This document shows, in pieces, positions 54,631 to 63,959 of a stretch of 64,000 nucleotides of DNA; positions within the stretch are counted from its first letter, which is position 1; every line of letters begins with the position of its first letter. The notes under the pieces were generated by a model. That model was not told the DNA's origin, made no database searches, and worked only from the letters and a program-made list of their open reading frames with translations. The stretch covers positions 1 through 64,000 of the forward strand of contig DASRWI010000041.1 in assembly GCA_035654655.1 (NCBI GenBank). Direction: 5' to 3'. The translations under genes were made by a program, and so were the position numbers. The stretch comes from DASRWI01 sp035654655 (GTDB lineage Bacteria; Bacteroidota; Ignavibacteria; Ignavibacteriales; Ignavibacteriaceae).

Positions 54631-55065
54631 ATGACTTTTCTAATGGTTTCTATTCTGGTCCTAATTATAAATTCATTTATCCTTATCAGGATAAATTGGA
54701 TTAAAGATAATCCATCTTCTCCTTCAATATTCAAAAAAAATATTAATGAACCTCAATTCACCAAAGAAGAATCAAGAGCAAATGATTTAATTACCTGCGG
54801 TATAATTCAACTTTGTGTTTCTATAATATTCGGAACATTCTTCCTATTAATTTTTAAAGTAAATATTATTAAAAATTTTATTTCAGGCTTAACAAATTTT
54901 GATATTATAAATTTTTTAATGACGTTTAATTTAGCTTTATGGTTAATGGGAGTTGCTCTTACTATAACAGGCTTTGTAAATAGATTCAGATTAGAAAATT
55001 CTTATAACAAAGATTTAAAACTTTCTTTGATGAAATTAAGCTTCAGCGGGTTTTATAAGAAGTAA
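54631..55065 (+). CDS. Small integral membrane protein of unknown function
   Basis: A 144-residue protein with three hydrophobic helices (residues 1-20, 52-75 and 95-118), a basic cytoplasmic-looking loop and a Lys-rich end. I do not recognise a family. It is flanked by a 246-base A/T-rich gap with no further gene and by tRNA-Arg on the other strand. The frame, its composition and the hydrophobic pattern support a real gene. Confidence 0.55.
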   Translation: MTFLMVSILVLIINSFILIRINWIKDNPSSPSIFKKNINEPQFTKEESRANDLITCGIIQLCVSIIFGTFFLLIFKVNIIKNFISGLTNFDIINFLMTFNLALWLMGVALTITGFVNRFRLENSYNKDLKLSLMKLSFSGFYKK

Positions 55066-55073
55066 AAATTTGT

Positions 55074-55146
55074 GCGCCCAGCAGGAATCGAACCTGCAAC
55101 CTTCAGAACCGGAATCTGACATTCTATCCAGTTGAACTATGGGCGC
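55074..55146 (-). tRNA. tRNA-Arg (anticodon CCG)
   Basis: Read on the - strand a 73-base cloverleaf is present: acceptor GCGCCCA paired with TGGGCGC, D arm with GTTCAACTGGATAGAAT, anticodon stem TCAGA/TCTGA with loop TTCCGGT (anticodon CCG), and T arm GCAGG TTCGATT CCTGC. CCA is not encoded. It sits between the membrane protein gene and the PHP gene, whose stop codon adjoins it. Confidence 0.95.
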
Positions 55147-56184
55147 TTAAAACATTCTTATATGATTAGAATATATCCAGGCTTTACCATTCAAATATAC
55201 TTCTATTCTATATACACCTGCAAGGTCAACTATAAATTCAGCTTCATTCTCTTCAATCATATCTATCAGCTTACCATTTCTTATCAATCTTATTTCAGCA
55301 ATAACTCCTTTTGGCAGTATTGTTTTTAAAGATGTTTTTCTTTTTGGTTTAATTGTACTCCCCATATGATAAACTTTATCCTGTTCAGCATAAAATAAAA
55401 ATCCTGTTGAATCAGCAAGATAATCATTAGCAAAAAAACTTCTGCCATCTTTTAATGCAAGGTATATTTCTTTTTTTGCTTTATCAATATTTTTATTCTT
55501 TTCAAGTTCTTTATCTAATAGTATGTGAGTTCTTATAGATTTAAATAAAACTTTGTAAGGAAAAATTTCAACTTCAAAAAATCCAAGAAGATTATATTTA
55601 TGTGCATGTGCATCTACTCCGCCAATACCAACAACTTTTCTTTTTAAGTTTAATTCATCCCAAAGTTTCAAAGTAACTTCCTGAGGAGCAGTAACAGTTT
55701 TTAAGGGATGAAGAAATGCTTGATATTTATTCTGTTCTGTTAAGTTTTCCATCCACTCAGACATATGATTCCAAATTTCAATGCCTGTAAAATCTTCAGT
55801 GCCCCACTCAGTCCACGGGTATGGAGGATGCTCAGCCATATTATCCCTTTTTTCGTGAGGATGAGCTAAAAATCCAATGCCTCCCGCTTCCTTAACTTTT
55901 TTTACATAAGATTGTGCAGACATTCTTGTTGAATAAGTTTCATCAATTCCAAAAGCCAGGTAATGATTTTTATTTTCCTTATCATTTAGTTCACAGCCAA
56001 TAAGGAGCAGAGTATTCCCATACCATTTTTCATATCCCTCTTTTAATGCACGAAGAGTATTGTGGTCAGTTAATATGATAAAATCAAGTTCAACTTCATC
56101 AGCAAACCTTGCAATTTCATCCGGAGTTCCTGAACCATCAGAATACAGGGAATGTATATGTAATGCTCCTTTATATTCAAACAT
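55147..56184 (-). CDS. PHP-domain phosphoesterase-like protein
   Basis: A 345-residue protein of the polymerase and histidinol phosphatase (PHP) superfamily. Metal-binding motifs are LHIHSLYSDGSGTPDEI (HxH, residues 9-11), ILTDHNTLRAL (TDHN), GCELND, FLAHPHEKRDN and GGVDAHAH. A C-terminal beta-sandwich-like part (about 265-345) follows. Family members hydrolyse phosphoesters with di- or trinuclear metal sites; the substrate here is unknown. Its stop codon is immediately next to the tRNA gene, and the asparaginase gene lies six bases upstream, so the two are co-transcribed. Confidence 0.8.
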   Translation of the reverse strand: MFEYKGALHIHSLYSDGSGTPDEIARFADEVELDFIILTDHNTLRALKEGYEKWYGNTLLLIGCELNDKENKNHYLAFGIDETYSTRMSAQSYVKKVKEAGGIGFLAHPHEKRDNMAEHPPYPWTEWGTEDFTGIEIWNHMSEWMENLTEQNKYQAFLHPLKTVTAPQEVTLKLWDELNLKRKVVGIGGVDAHAHKYNLLGFFEVEIFPYKVLFKSIRTHILLDKELEKNKNIDKAKKEIYLALKDGRSFFANDYLADSTGFLFYAEQDKVYHMGSTIKPKRKTSLKTILPKGVIAEIRLIRNGKLIDMIEENEAEFIVDLAGVYRIEVYLNGKAWIYSNHIRMF

Positions 56185-56189
56185 TAAAT

Positions 56190-57164
56190 TTATTCTTCAA
56201 AATATTTTCTAATTTCATCAATCTTATCTGTAACGCCTAATATAAGCATTAACTTTATTCTTGCTTTTGGACCATTAAGATACTCAGAAAAAATAACACC
56301 TAACTTGTGCAGCCACTTCCCTGCTCCAGGGTAGCTATAAATATCAAGAGTTTCACCTGCAGGACATCTTGAAACTAAAACCACAGGAATACCTTTTTCA
56401 ACTGCATACTTTATTCCCTCAAATGCTGTAGGAGGTACATTCCCAACACCAAGAGCTTCAACGATAATCCCATCAGCTTTTGAATCAGCAGAGAACTTAA
56501 AAAACTTTTCATTCATTCCTGCATATACAGAAAGAAGGTCAACATTAGTATTTACTTTATCGGTCTTAATGTATTCAAGTTTTCTTGGAAGACGATTTAA
56601 TACAACTCTTCCATTCTGCACAAAACCCAAAGAACCAAAATCAAAACTTGTGAAAGTATCAACCTCATCTGTAAAAGCTTTTGTTACTTCACTTGCTGCA
56701 TTTATTTCTCCATTCATACAAACAAGAACTCCAAGGTTCCTGCTGTTATCATTTAAGCAAATATACATAGCATCAAGTAAGTTTCTCGGACCATCCCAGT
56801 CAGGTTCTGAGCTGTTCCTCATAGAGCCAATTACAACAATAGGTATTTCTGTTTTGATGGTTAAATCAAGTAGATAAGCAGTTTCTTCCAGAGTGTCCGT
56901 ACCATGAGTAACAATAACGCCTTTATAGGTATCCTGAGCAATAAGTTCCTGTATTTTCAAGGATAATTTCAGCATCAACTCAGGAGTCATATGCGGTCCG
57001 GGGAACATTCCGAAATCATACGTAGTAACATCAGCAAGATTTTTAGCACCGGGAATTTTATCCATCAATTCAGAGCCGGAATACCTTGGTATTGCTCCAC
57101 CGGTTTGATTATCAATCATCATTGAAAAAGTTCCCCCGGTAAATACTATAAGAATTTTGTCCAT
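56190..57164 (-). CDS. Asparaginase (type I-like)
   Basis: A 324-residue asparaginase/glutaminase-family enzyme that hydrolyses asparagine to aspartate and ammonia. The N-terminal motif IVFTGGTFSM carries the nucleophilic Thr12, and the second signature GVIVTHGTDTLEETA carries Thr and Asp of the second triad. GSMRNSSEPDWDGPRNLLDA is typical of the family. There is no signal peptide, so a cytoplasmic enzyme is likely. A wider role on other amides cannot be excluded. Confidence 0.9.
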   Translation of the reverse strand: MDKILIVFTGGTFSMMIDNQTGGAIPRYSGSELMDKIPGAKNLADVTTYDFGMFPGPHMTPELMLKLSLKIQELIAQDTYKGVIVTHGTDTLEETAYLLDLTIKTEIPIVVIGSMRNSSEPDWDGPRNLLDAMYICLNDNSRNLGVLVCMNGEINAASEVTKAFTDEVDTFTSFDFGSLGFVQNGRVVLNRLPRKLEYIKTDKVNTNVDLLSVYAGMNEKFFKFSADSKADGIIVEALGVGNVPPTAFEGIKYAVEKGIPVVLVSRCPAGETLDIYSYPGAGKWLHKLGVIFSEYLNGPKARIKLMLILGVTDKIDEIRKYFEE

Positions 57165-57275
57165 TTTTTGAAACTATTTTTTATTTAGATTATCAATTTA
57201 CAATAATATTTTTATGATGTAATAAGTAAAATATTTAATTTTACATTATAAAAAAACTACTTTATAGGAGAATTT

Positions 57276-57818
57276 ATGTTAAGGATTGAAGATGTAGATT
57301 TGACTCCAAATCCACAAGCTTTGAAATTTATGTTGAATGAGAAATTATTAGAATTTGAAACCAGGAACTTTGCATCAAAAACTGAAGCTGAAAATGACCC
57401 AATGGCAAAAGGAATTTTTGAAATTGAAGGTGTAGTTTCAGTATTTTATATGGATAATTTTGTTACTATTGAAAAAGGTAAAGATGTTAATTGGGGTGCT
57501 ATTCAAAAACCTTTAGTAAAATTTATTGAATCTTTTGACAAGAATTTAATTCCAAAAGAAGTCATTACAGAAGAACAGATTGAAGAAGCCGGTTCTTTAC
57601 TTCAAAAAATAAATGAAGAATTAGATTTAAGAGTTAGACCTGCATTGGCAGGTGATGGCGGCGGTTTAAGAGTAGTTGGTTTAAGCGGAAAGACTGTTAA
57701 GATACATTATCAGGGTGCCTGCGGAAGCTGTCCAACAGCTATAAGCGGAACTTTAAGAGCTATTGAAAACTTACTCCAACGAAATGTTGACCCATCAATA
57801 CAGGTAATTGCCGATTAA
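57276..57818 (+). CDS. nfuA: Nfu-type iron-sulfur cluster carrier (Nfu_N plus NifU C-terminal domain)
   Basis: A 180-residue protein with an N-terminal Nfu_N domain (DLTPNPQALKFMLN, residues 8-21) and a C-terminal NifU domain with GDGGGLRVVGL and the cluster-binding CxxC motif GACGSCPTA (Cys149 and Cys152). Such proteins hand [4Fe-4S] clusters to target enzymes. GGAGAA precedes the ATG. It is a single gene with a clear terminator after it. Confidence 0.9.
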   Translation: MLRIEDVDLTPNPQALKFMLNEKLLEFETRNFASKTEAENDPMAKGIFEIEGVVSVFYMDNFVTIEKGKDVNWGAIQKPLVKFIESFDKNLIPKEVITEEQIEEAGSLLQKINEELDLRVRPALAGDGGGLRVVGLSGKTVKIHYQGACGSCPTAISGTLRAIENLLQRNVDPSIQVIAD

Positions 57819-57823
57819 GACAT

Positions 57824-57849
57824 AAGGGAAGATTTATCTTCCCTTTTTT
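57824..57849 (+). terminator. Terminator after nfu
   Basis: AAGGGAAGAT and ATCTTCCCTT form a 10-base-pair stem followed by six T residues (57844-57849). Confidence 0.85.
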
Positions 57850-57897
57850 ATTTTCTTTTCTTATATTTCAATCCAAACAAAAGTGTCCCAAAAAAAG

Positions 57898-58407
57898 ATG
57901 AAGCACGAAGTACATTTATATTACAGTTCAGCAGTCATTGCAAAATTAAATTTCAAAGTATTTGGAACTGCAAAGGGAATTAAAAAAGTTTTAATTAATA
58001 ATAAACCTGCTGTGCACGATTTTACAGATGAAATTAAATTAAGAAATGATGACCCATTTTTGTTTGGCATTTTTGATGAGCTTGATGAATATTTCAATAA
58101 AGGAAGAAAAGAATTCTCAGTACCATTAGATATACAAGGTACAGAATTTCAAAAGAAGGTCTGGAAAGAACTTAAAAAAATTCCATTTGGACAAACTAAG
58201 ACCTACAAACAAATAGCAGAAAAAATAAAAAATCCAAAAGCACTAAGAGCAGTCGGCGGAGCAATAGGTGCTAACCCGGTACCAATTATTATTCCTTGTC
58301 ATAGAGTATTGAATACCAATGGCAGCTTAGGTGGATTCTCCTGCGGACTTGAAGTTAAAGAAAGTCTCCTCGAACTCGAAGGCTCATTGTGTATGGAGTT
58401 GTTTTGA
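57898..58407 (+). CDS. ogt: Methylated-DNA--protein-cysteine methyltransferase
   Basis: A 169-residue DNA repair protein that removes O6-alkyl groups from guanine to its own cysteine. The acceptor Cys134 lies in IIPCHRVL, the helix-turn-helix has TKTYKQIAEKI, and AVGGAIGANPVPI precedes the active site. A GTG at 57883 is an alternative start; the ATG gives a normal N-terminus. It lies after the nfu terminator and so has its own promoter, which I could not identify. Confidence 0.93.
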   Translation: MKHEVHLYYSSAVIAKLNFKVFGTAKGIKKVLINNKPAVHDFTDEIKLRNDDPFLFGIFDELDEYFNKGRKEFSVPLDIQGTEFQKKVWKELKKIPFGQTKTYKQIAEKIKNPKALRAVGGAIGANPVPIIIPCHRVLNTNGSLGGFSCGLEVKESLLELEGSLCMELF

Positions 58408-58416
58408 AGTAAAATA

Positions 58417-58442
58417 AGCTGCCTCAAGTTAATGAAGCAGCT
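58417..58442 (-). terminator. Terminator of the beta-helix T9SS gene
   Basis: AGCTGCTTCA and TGAGGCAGCT (as read on the - strand) pair over 10 bases with one G-U, and TATTTT follows. It lies between the convergent ogt and T9SS genes; the + strand has no T tail. Confidence 0.6.
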
Positions 58443-58459
58443 AAAAAAAGTAAGTTTAT

Positions 58460-60615
58460 TTATTTCATTAAAATCATTTTCTTATTCATAGTAAAACTAC
58501 CTGAAGTTAAACTATAAAAGTAAACTCCAGATGAAAGATTAGAAGCATTAAATTCAACAACATAATTACCAAACTGCTTGTCTTCATTAACAAGAGTTGC
58601 AACTTCATTTCCTAACATATCATAAACCTTAAGAGTAGTAAAACCATTGGAAGGTAATGAGTAACTTATAGTTGTCGTTGGATTAAATGGATTCGGATAG
58701 TTTTGTACTAATAAAAATTCTTTAATCTTCTTATTGTTTATTTTTTCCATTCCGGGAATTTCAGCTGTTCGATCTCCTTCTTCAAATGCTCCACGATTCC
58801 AGTACATATCTCTATAACAACCATTAAAATCAATTAAGAACTCAGGTGGTGGATTTGTTCCTTCTGTAAATAAAACAGTTCCACTGTCAGATACATTCCA
58901 AGCAATAAAATCATTAGGACTATCGCCATCAGGGAGCTGTGGAGTATATTTTGTTCCAAATATTGGATCACCATAATAACCATTAGCCTCTTGTCCAGTT
59001 TGAGTGCGCCAACAATCCATATTTTTAGAATAACAATTATTACCATTATAAATCAACCAGGTATCATAAGTACCTTTATTAGGTGCATAATATAAATTAT
59101 CATTTAAAATAAGATTACCAGAAGAAAAATTGGAAGAAAAGTTTATCGTAGTCAATTTAAAAGTGCTACCATTATAAGAATAAGCATCTGAGTAGTCAGC
59201 AAAAATATTATTAATAAATTCATTAGGATGGTTAATATTTGTACCAGCTCTTGTAATATATATAAAGCTATCATTATTATCCATTTGCCAATCCTGTGCT
59301 ACATAAAATGTATTATTCCAAACTTTAACAATTATATTCCCATTGCTACCATTGTCAACCATTATTGCACCTTTCCCGGTGGTTTGAAAAAAGAAAATAT
59401 TATTATAAATCTTTAATATACCCCCTGGGTTACTTGTAGAGCCAGTTGCATCTATGCCAACAGTATATCCATCTATTCGTGTACCTTTCCACCAAAAATA
59501 ATTATTTTTAATTGTGTTTACATCATCTACTTTTAATCTATAAAATTGTACCATATCAGAGTGATGATAATTGTTACTTGCACCTACACACGAATTTTGT
59601 AATATAACAGTATTATATTCTACACTGTTTTCTGAAACCAAATTACTACCATCGTCTTCACGACCTATCTGAATAAAATCTCCATTTTTAAAATAGTCAT
59701 CACCTAACGTACCTCCATTAACAATATTATTAGAAATTACATTATAAGTACAAGGATCCTCATTTGCCTGAGCTAGTATACATTTATCGCCGGAAGTGAA
59801 TGTAAATAAATTTTCAGTTATTAGACAATAAGAAGAATTTGTTATATTCACTGCATCGTAATCATAACTTGTCCCTTTAAATTCTATTCCTTTAACTTCG
59901 ATATAATCTGCACCGTTCGTAGTAAAACCATCTCTATTATTATCAGATAACCTATAGTTGCTTGAGTAGACCCATTTTCCACTAAATGTCTGCTAATGAA
60001 TAACAACTTATCAGTTTGCCCACTATAAACATTTCTTGGAAAATCGGGATTTTTTGATAAAATAAACTCAGACATAGAATTACTACCACCCGAAAGTGAG
60101 GAACCACAAACAATAATACTATCTCCTTTCCAAAATCCATAACCATTACCATCACCATCAACAAAATTATTAGCTGTAAACCATCCACTTCCTCCATCGG
60201 ATGTATTATTCTGAAATGCATCAATATTAAAAGCATCCCAGTAATTACTTCCATCCTCATCACCCATTCCACCTTCTTTAACATACGCTGTTCTTATGGA
60301 GTGTGAACTACAAGATGAAGTAGCAGGTGAATCACCTGCACCGTTTCGATAACCTTTTATAAAATATGAATGTCTGATGTGGCGAGGTAAAAATGTACTT
60401 TTGTTTTTATCTTCATAATTGATTGCAGAGCCAGATAAAGTCTCATAAAGTGTACCATCTCTATATACTTTAATAGAGGTATAACTATCTGCATTAGTCC
60501 ACATTAACTTTACATAACCATTACAACCGATAGCTGTAAAATTTGTGGGAGCATTTAGAGGAAATATGAATGAGTTAATCACCAATACAAAAAAGAACAT
60601 AAAATATTTACACAT
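58460..60615 (-). pseudogene. Beta-helix secreted protein with T9SS domain, broken by a frameshift
   Basis: Two frames make one gene. The 5' part (ATG 60615, with AAAGGAACT ahead) encodes a signal peptide (MCKYFMFFFVLVINSF), an FN3-like domain (APTNFTAIGCNGYVKLMWT) and the start of a right-handed beta-helix region (VKEGGMGDEDGSNYWDAF). Near 59984-59986 the frame must change: sense continues as FSGKWVYSSNYRLSDNNRDG in another frame, and one extra T in the TTT run restores it. The 3' part encodes parallel beta-helix repeats with many Asn, then NYPNPFNPTTTISYSL and the T9SS domain ending FTMNKKMILMK. Intact length would be about 717 residues. It could be a sequencing error or a true inactivation. 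Confidence 0.75.
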
Positions 60616-60753
60616 TTGGAGTTCCTTTCTCTTTATTTCCAAACTTTTTGTTCTATATCACTTAAAATCTCTTTAATGTGTTCTAAAACAAATGATTAAA
60701 AGCATAACAAATTGCTTGTAAGGTGTTACATAGGATTTTATTAGTGCTTATTT

Positions 60754-60761
60754 TACTTTTG
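60754..60761 (+). promoter_or_regulatory. Possible -7 box before the BNR-type T9SS gene
   Basis: TACTTTTG matches TAnnTTTG and lies 24 bases before the ATG at 60786. No clear -33 element is seen. Confidence 0.3.
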
Positions 60762-60785
60762 ATTCTGATTTATTAGGATTCACCA

Positions 60786-62055
60786 ATGAAAAAGATGATC
60801 CTGTTTTTTCTATTATTTTATTATTGTGTAAATGCACAATCTTTGAGTAATATATATTTTCTTTCAGAAGATATTGGCTGGATACAAACAATAGGCTATG
60901 CTCAAATACCTATTAAAACTTTTAGAACCACTAACGGTGGTATTACCTGGATTCAATTAGATACAATGTTTAATTATAAAAACATACAATTTATAAATGA
61001 TTCAGTGGGTTATTTGTTTTCAGTATTTAGATTCCGCTTCGAAGATGGTTTACAAGGTAAAAATTTATATAAAACTACAGATAAGGGTAAAACCTGGTAT
61101 TTTCTTACTGATACTCTTAAAGGTTTACATAATGTTATGTTTGCGGATGAAATGGTTGGATATGCTGATGCAGGAACAGCAAAAACAAATAATGGAGGGA
61201 TTACTTGGTTAAAGCAGCCAGGTGGTGGAAATACATCCAAATTTGAAGTCATTACAAAAGATAAAGTTATTCTCCTTTCAACTGCTGATGATGATAGATA
61301 TTTTATAACTACAAATGGGGGAATATCCTGGGAAGGGAAGGAATTTCCATTTCCATATAGAGATACCATTTATGCAAACTCTGATAGGGGTCTCGCAGAT
61401 ATACAATTTACAGATACACTTCATGGGTTTGTTACAACAGTAACTTCAAATCCACAGGACCCTGATTTTAGCGGAATTTATAGTACAAGTGACGGGGGAG
61501 AAACTTGGATATTCTCGTATTCTTGATGGTGAACGCATTTCGATGGCAGATTCTTTGAATGGTATTTTTTATGTTGCAGGTTATAAATTAACTAATGATG
61601 GTTTCAAAACTTTTACTGAAAGACCAAGACCAAATTTAAATGCAAACAAGTACTTTTTTTATAATTGTCAAGCATTTTATGCCTGTGGAGATAGTGGATA
61701 TTTTGCAAAATCAACTGACTGTGGCGAAACTTGGACAGAGCTGCCTTTTAATGTACTAAATCCAACAAGCATAAATGAAAGCACTTCAATTATTGATTAT
61801 AGCTTAGAACAAAATTATCCCAATCCATTTAATCCTTCTACAAAAATAAAATATACTTTACCTAAGCAAGGTTTAGTTATCATTAAAGTTTATGATGTTT
61901 TAGGAAAAGAAATAATGAATCTTGTTAATGAAGAAAAACCATCAGGTGAGTATGAAGTTGAGTTTGATGGCAGCAGTTTATCTTCAGGAATTTATTTCTA
62001 TCAAATACAAGCAGGTGAGTTTTTAGATACAAAGAAAATGGTGTTGATGAAATAG
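60786..62055 (+). pseudogene. BNR/Ycf48-like repeat protein with T9SS domain, broken by a frameshift
   Basis: The first frame (60786-61526) encodes a signal peptide (MILFFLLFYYCVNAQ) and beta-propeller repeats with the signature TTNGGITW, TTDKGKTW, KTNNGGITW, TTNGGISW and TSDGGETW. It stops soon after the last. The second frame, overlapping from 61489, continues SRILDGERISMADSLNG, another repeat (STDCGETWTEL) and the T9SS domain NYPNPFNPSTKIKYTL to LDTKKMVLMK. The frame change lies between about 61506 and 61524. As one gene it would give about 420 residues, matching the intact paralogue at 62696-63952 (418). Surface protein; ligand unknown. Confidence 0.75.
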
Positions 62056-62057
62056 AA

Positions 62058-62105
62058 GAAGCGAAGGTCTTCGAGTTTTCCGAAGCAGAGCAAGGAACGT
62101 ATTCT
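62058..62105. repeat. Dispersed inverted-repeat element, copy C (half element)
   Basis: AGCGAAGGTCTTCGAG followed by TTTTCCGAAGCAGAGCAAGG corresponds to the left half of the element at 14404. It begins three bases after the T9SS stop codon; the right half seems replaced by the second repeat family. Confidence 0.6.
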
Positions 62106-62113
62106 AACAACAC

Positions 62114-62239
62114 TATGTCAGAGATTGCGACGCTCCGCTCGCAATGACTTTGATTTTTTTAGCTATACAATTGTCATCCCAAGAGAGTCATCCGCCTTGT
62201 GCGGTGAATTTAATGACGACCGTAGGGATCTCTGACATA
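62114..62239. repeat. 126-base MITE-like element with perfect 12-base terminal inverted repeats
   Basis: TATGTCAGAGAT at 62114-62125 and ATCTCTGACATA at 62228-62239 are exact inverted repeats. Inside are a palindrome (ATTGCGACGCTCCGCTCGCAAT) in two arms, GCGACGCTCCGCTCGC being its core, and GTCATCCC facing GGGATCTC. The sequence word GTCATTGCGAG on the other strand is of a type seen in short repeats of many Bacteroidota genomes. No coding capacity. Confidence 0.75.
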
Positions 62240-62428
62240 TATTTGTTAAGATACCTATGGGAAAGTTATTATTAATTCTTTCCATTCAGGGTTTATAGAA
62301 TTAATCAATTGTATTTGCTATGGGTAAGAATAAAAAGAAGTACTTATCAAGGAGAGCTGAAGGTGATGTAAAGTTGCTTGACTTTAATTATTTTAAATAA
62401 TAAGTTTTAACAAAAAATGGGAGAATCT

Positions 62429-62687
62429 ATGAGCGCTACACTTTCTTATTGGGATATTCAAAGTCCGTCTTCTGGTAAAATTAATCCTAAGGATATGGAC
62501 TTTTATAACTGAACCAGCATACTGGGATTTAGAACTTTATGGTCAAATTTGGGATGATTATTGTAATCCTGAAGCAATAAAATTTAATCAAAAGTTTTCT
62601 ACTACACAAGGACATTATATGGAAGGATGGTGTATTCCAACAAATAATTATGTTGAGACAAGTCAAACTATTGTTGAAGTAGTTTAG
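62429..62687 (+). pseudogene. Short unknown gene with a single-base frameshift
   Basis: An ATG at 62429 with GGGAGA ahead opens MSATLSYWDIQSPSSGK then INPKDMDFYN and a stop. If one T is dropped from the TTTT run near 62501-62504, the frame continues as MDFITEPAYWDLELYG, then WDDYCNPEAIKFNQKF and ends ETSQTIVEVV at a TAG (62685-62687), 85 residues in all. The composition is that of a soluble cytoplasmic protein rich in Trp and Tyr. I recognise no family. The next gene starts nine bases later. It may be a real small gene with a sequencing error or a decayed one. Confidence 0.5.
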
Positions 62688-62695
62688 GTCATAAA

Positions 62696-63952
62696 ATGAA
62701 AAAGAAATTTTATGTAGTTGTGTTACTTTTACTTTCATTCAACCAAACATATCCTCAGTGGTTTTATATTGAACCAAAGCTGCCAAATATTATATTAAAA
62801 AACATCAAATTCTTTTCACCTGAAGTAGGAATTATAGTAGGTACTAAAGGTACAATTCTTAAAACAACAAACTCAGGTTTAAACTGGAACATAATACCCT
62901 CAGATACTTCAAAAACTTATACAGATATATCTATTGTAAATAATAAAGCTTTTGTAGTTGGTGATAGTGGCATAATGATTTATTCTAATGATTTTGGTGA
63001 AAGTTGGACAGAAATAAATAACAATATAACAAGTGATTTACATTCTATTTATTTTATTGATTCATTAATTGGATGGTGTGCAGGAAAAAATGTAATTTAT
63101 AAAACAACAGATGGAGGTTTAAACTGGAATTTAAAATATAGTGCAACATTACAATGGTTCAATTCAATAAGGTTTGTTAATCAAAGTACTGGTTTAGCTG
63201 TCGGGGTTAGTAATTTAGGTGGTATAATTTATAAAACAACTGATGGAGGTGAAAACTGGAGTTTAAATCACTTGATCTTTGAAATAGAACATACTTCTCT
63301 ACAATTTATTACTGATTCTACAATATATATATTTGGTGAAAATAGTTTTTTCTTCAAATCTACTAACCAAGGATATACTTGGGACACTCTTTTTGTTGAA
63401 ATGATTGGTCTTTATGATATTATAGATATTTATTTCTTGAATGATTTGAAAGGATGGGTAACGGATATATATGGTGTCATACTTTATACTTCAAACGGAG
63501 GAGAAAACTGGACTCAGCAGAGACCGAATTTGGGTAGATACGATTGGTTAGAATCAATAGTTATGTTTGATAGTACAACAGGTTGGGCAGTTGGTACAGG
63601 TTTTGACAACAATACCTCAGAACATTTTAGCGCAATATTAAAAACTACCAATGGAGGAATAACATTTGTTAAAAATAATATTGAGATTTTTGATTATTTT
63701 TTACAACAAAATTACCCTAATCCTTTTAATCCATCTACAAAAATAAAATATACTTTACCTAAACAAGGTTTAGTTACCATTAAAGTTTATGATGTTTTAG
63801 GCAATGAAATCAAAACTCTCATTAATGAAGAAAAACCATCAGGTGAGTATGAAGTTGAGTTTGATGGCAGCAGTTTATCTTCGGGAATTTATTTCTATCA
63901 AATTCAATCAGGTGAGTTTTTGGATATAAAAAAGATGGTGTTGATAAAGTAA
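62696..63952 (+). CDS. BNR/Ycf48-like repeat secreted protein with T9SS sorting domain
   Basis: A 418-residue exported protein with signal peptide (VVVLLLLSFNQTYPQ). Residues 35-330 hold repeated propeller blades with the pattern TTNSGLNWN, SNDFGESWTE, TTDGGLNWN, TTDGGENWS, STNQGYTWD, TSNGGENWT and TTNGGITF, as in Ycf48/BNR-like beta-propellers. The C-terminal T9SS domain begins NYPNPFNPSTKIKYTL and ends LDIKKMVLIK. Its DNA coding for that domain is nearly the same as that of the broken gene just upstream, with 61 identical bases in a row. A repeat copy follows the stop. Surface location is inferred. Confidence 0.85.
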   Translation: MKKKFYVVVLLLLSFNQTYPQWFYIEPKLPNIILKNIKFFSPEVGIIVGTKGTILKTTNSGLNWNIIPSDTSKTYTDISIVNNKAFVVGDSGIMIYSNDFGESWTEINNNITSDLHSIYFIDSLIGWCAGKNVIYKTTDGGLNWNLKYSATLQWFNSIRFVNQSTGLAVGVSNLGGIIYKTTDGGENWSLNHLIFEIEHTSLQFITDSTIYIFGENSFFFKSTNQGYTWDTLFVEMIGLYDIIDIYFLNDLKGWVTDIYGVILYTSNGGENWTQQRPNLGRYDWLESIVMFDSTTGWAVGTGFDNNTSEHFSAILKTTNGGITFVKNNIEIFDYFLQQNYPNPFNPSTKIKYTLPKQGLVTIKVYDVLGNEIKTLINEEKPSGEYEVEFDGSSLSSGIYFYQIQSGEFLDIKKMVLIK

Positions 63953-63959
63953 GCCTTAA

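Larger units (their letters stand above)
62056..62428. other. Gap with repeats and no supported gene
   Basis: This 373-base stretch holds two repeat elements (listed separately at 62058 and 62114) and then A/T-rich sequence. A 26-codon frame from the ATG at 62320 to the stop at 62398-62400 (MGKNKKKYLSRRAEG and so on) is possible, but nothing else supports it. No RNA gene was recognised. Confidence 0.5.

Noticed and set aside
62320..62400. 26-codon open frame upstream of the small broken gene
   Set aside because: Too short, no ribosome site and no recognisable features; not distinguishable from chance.
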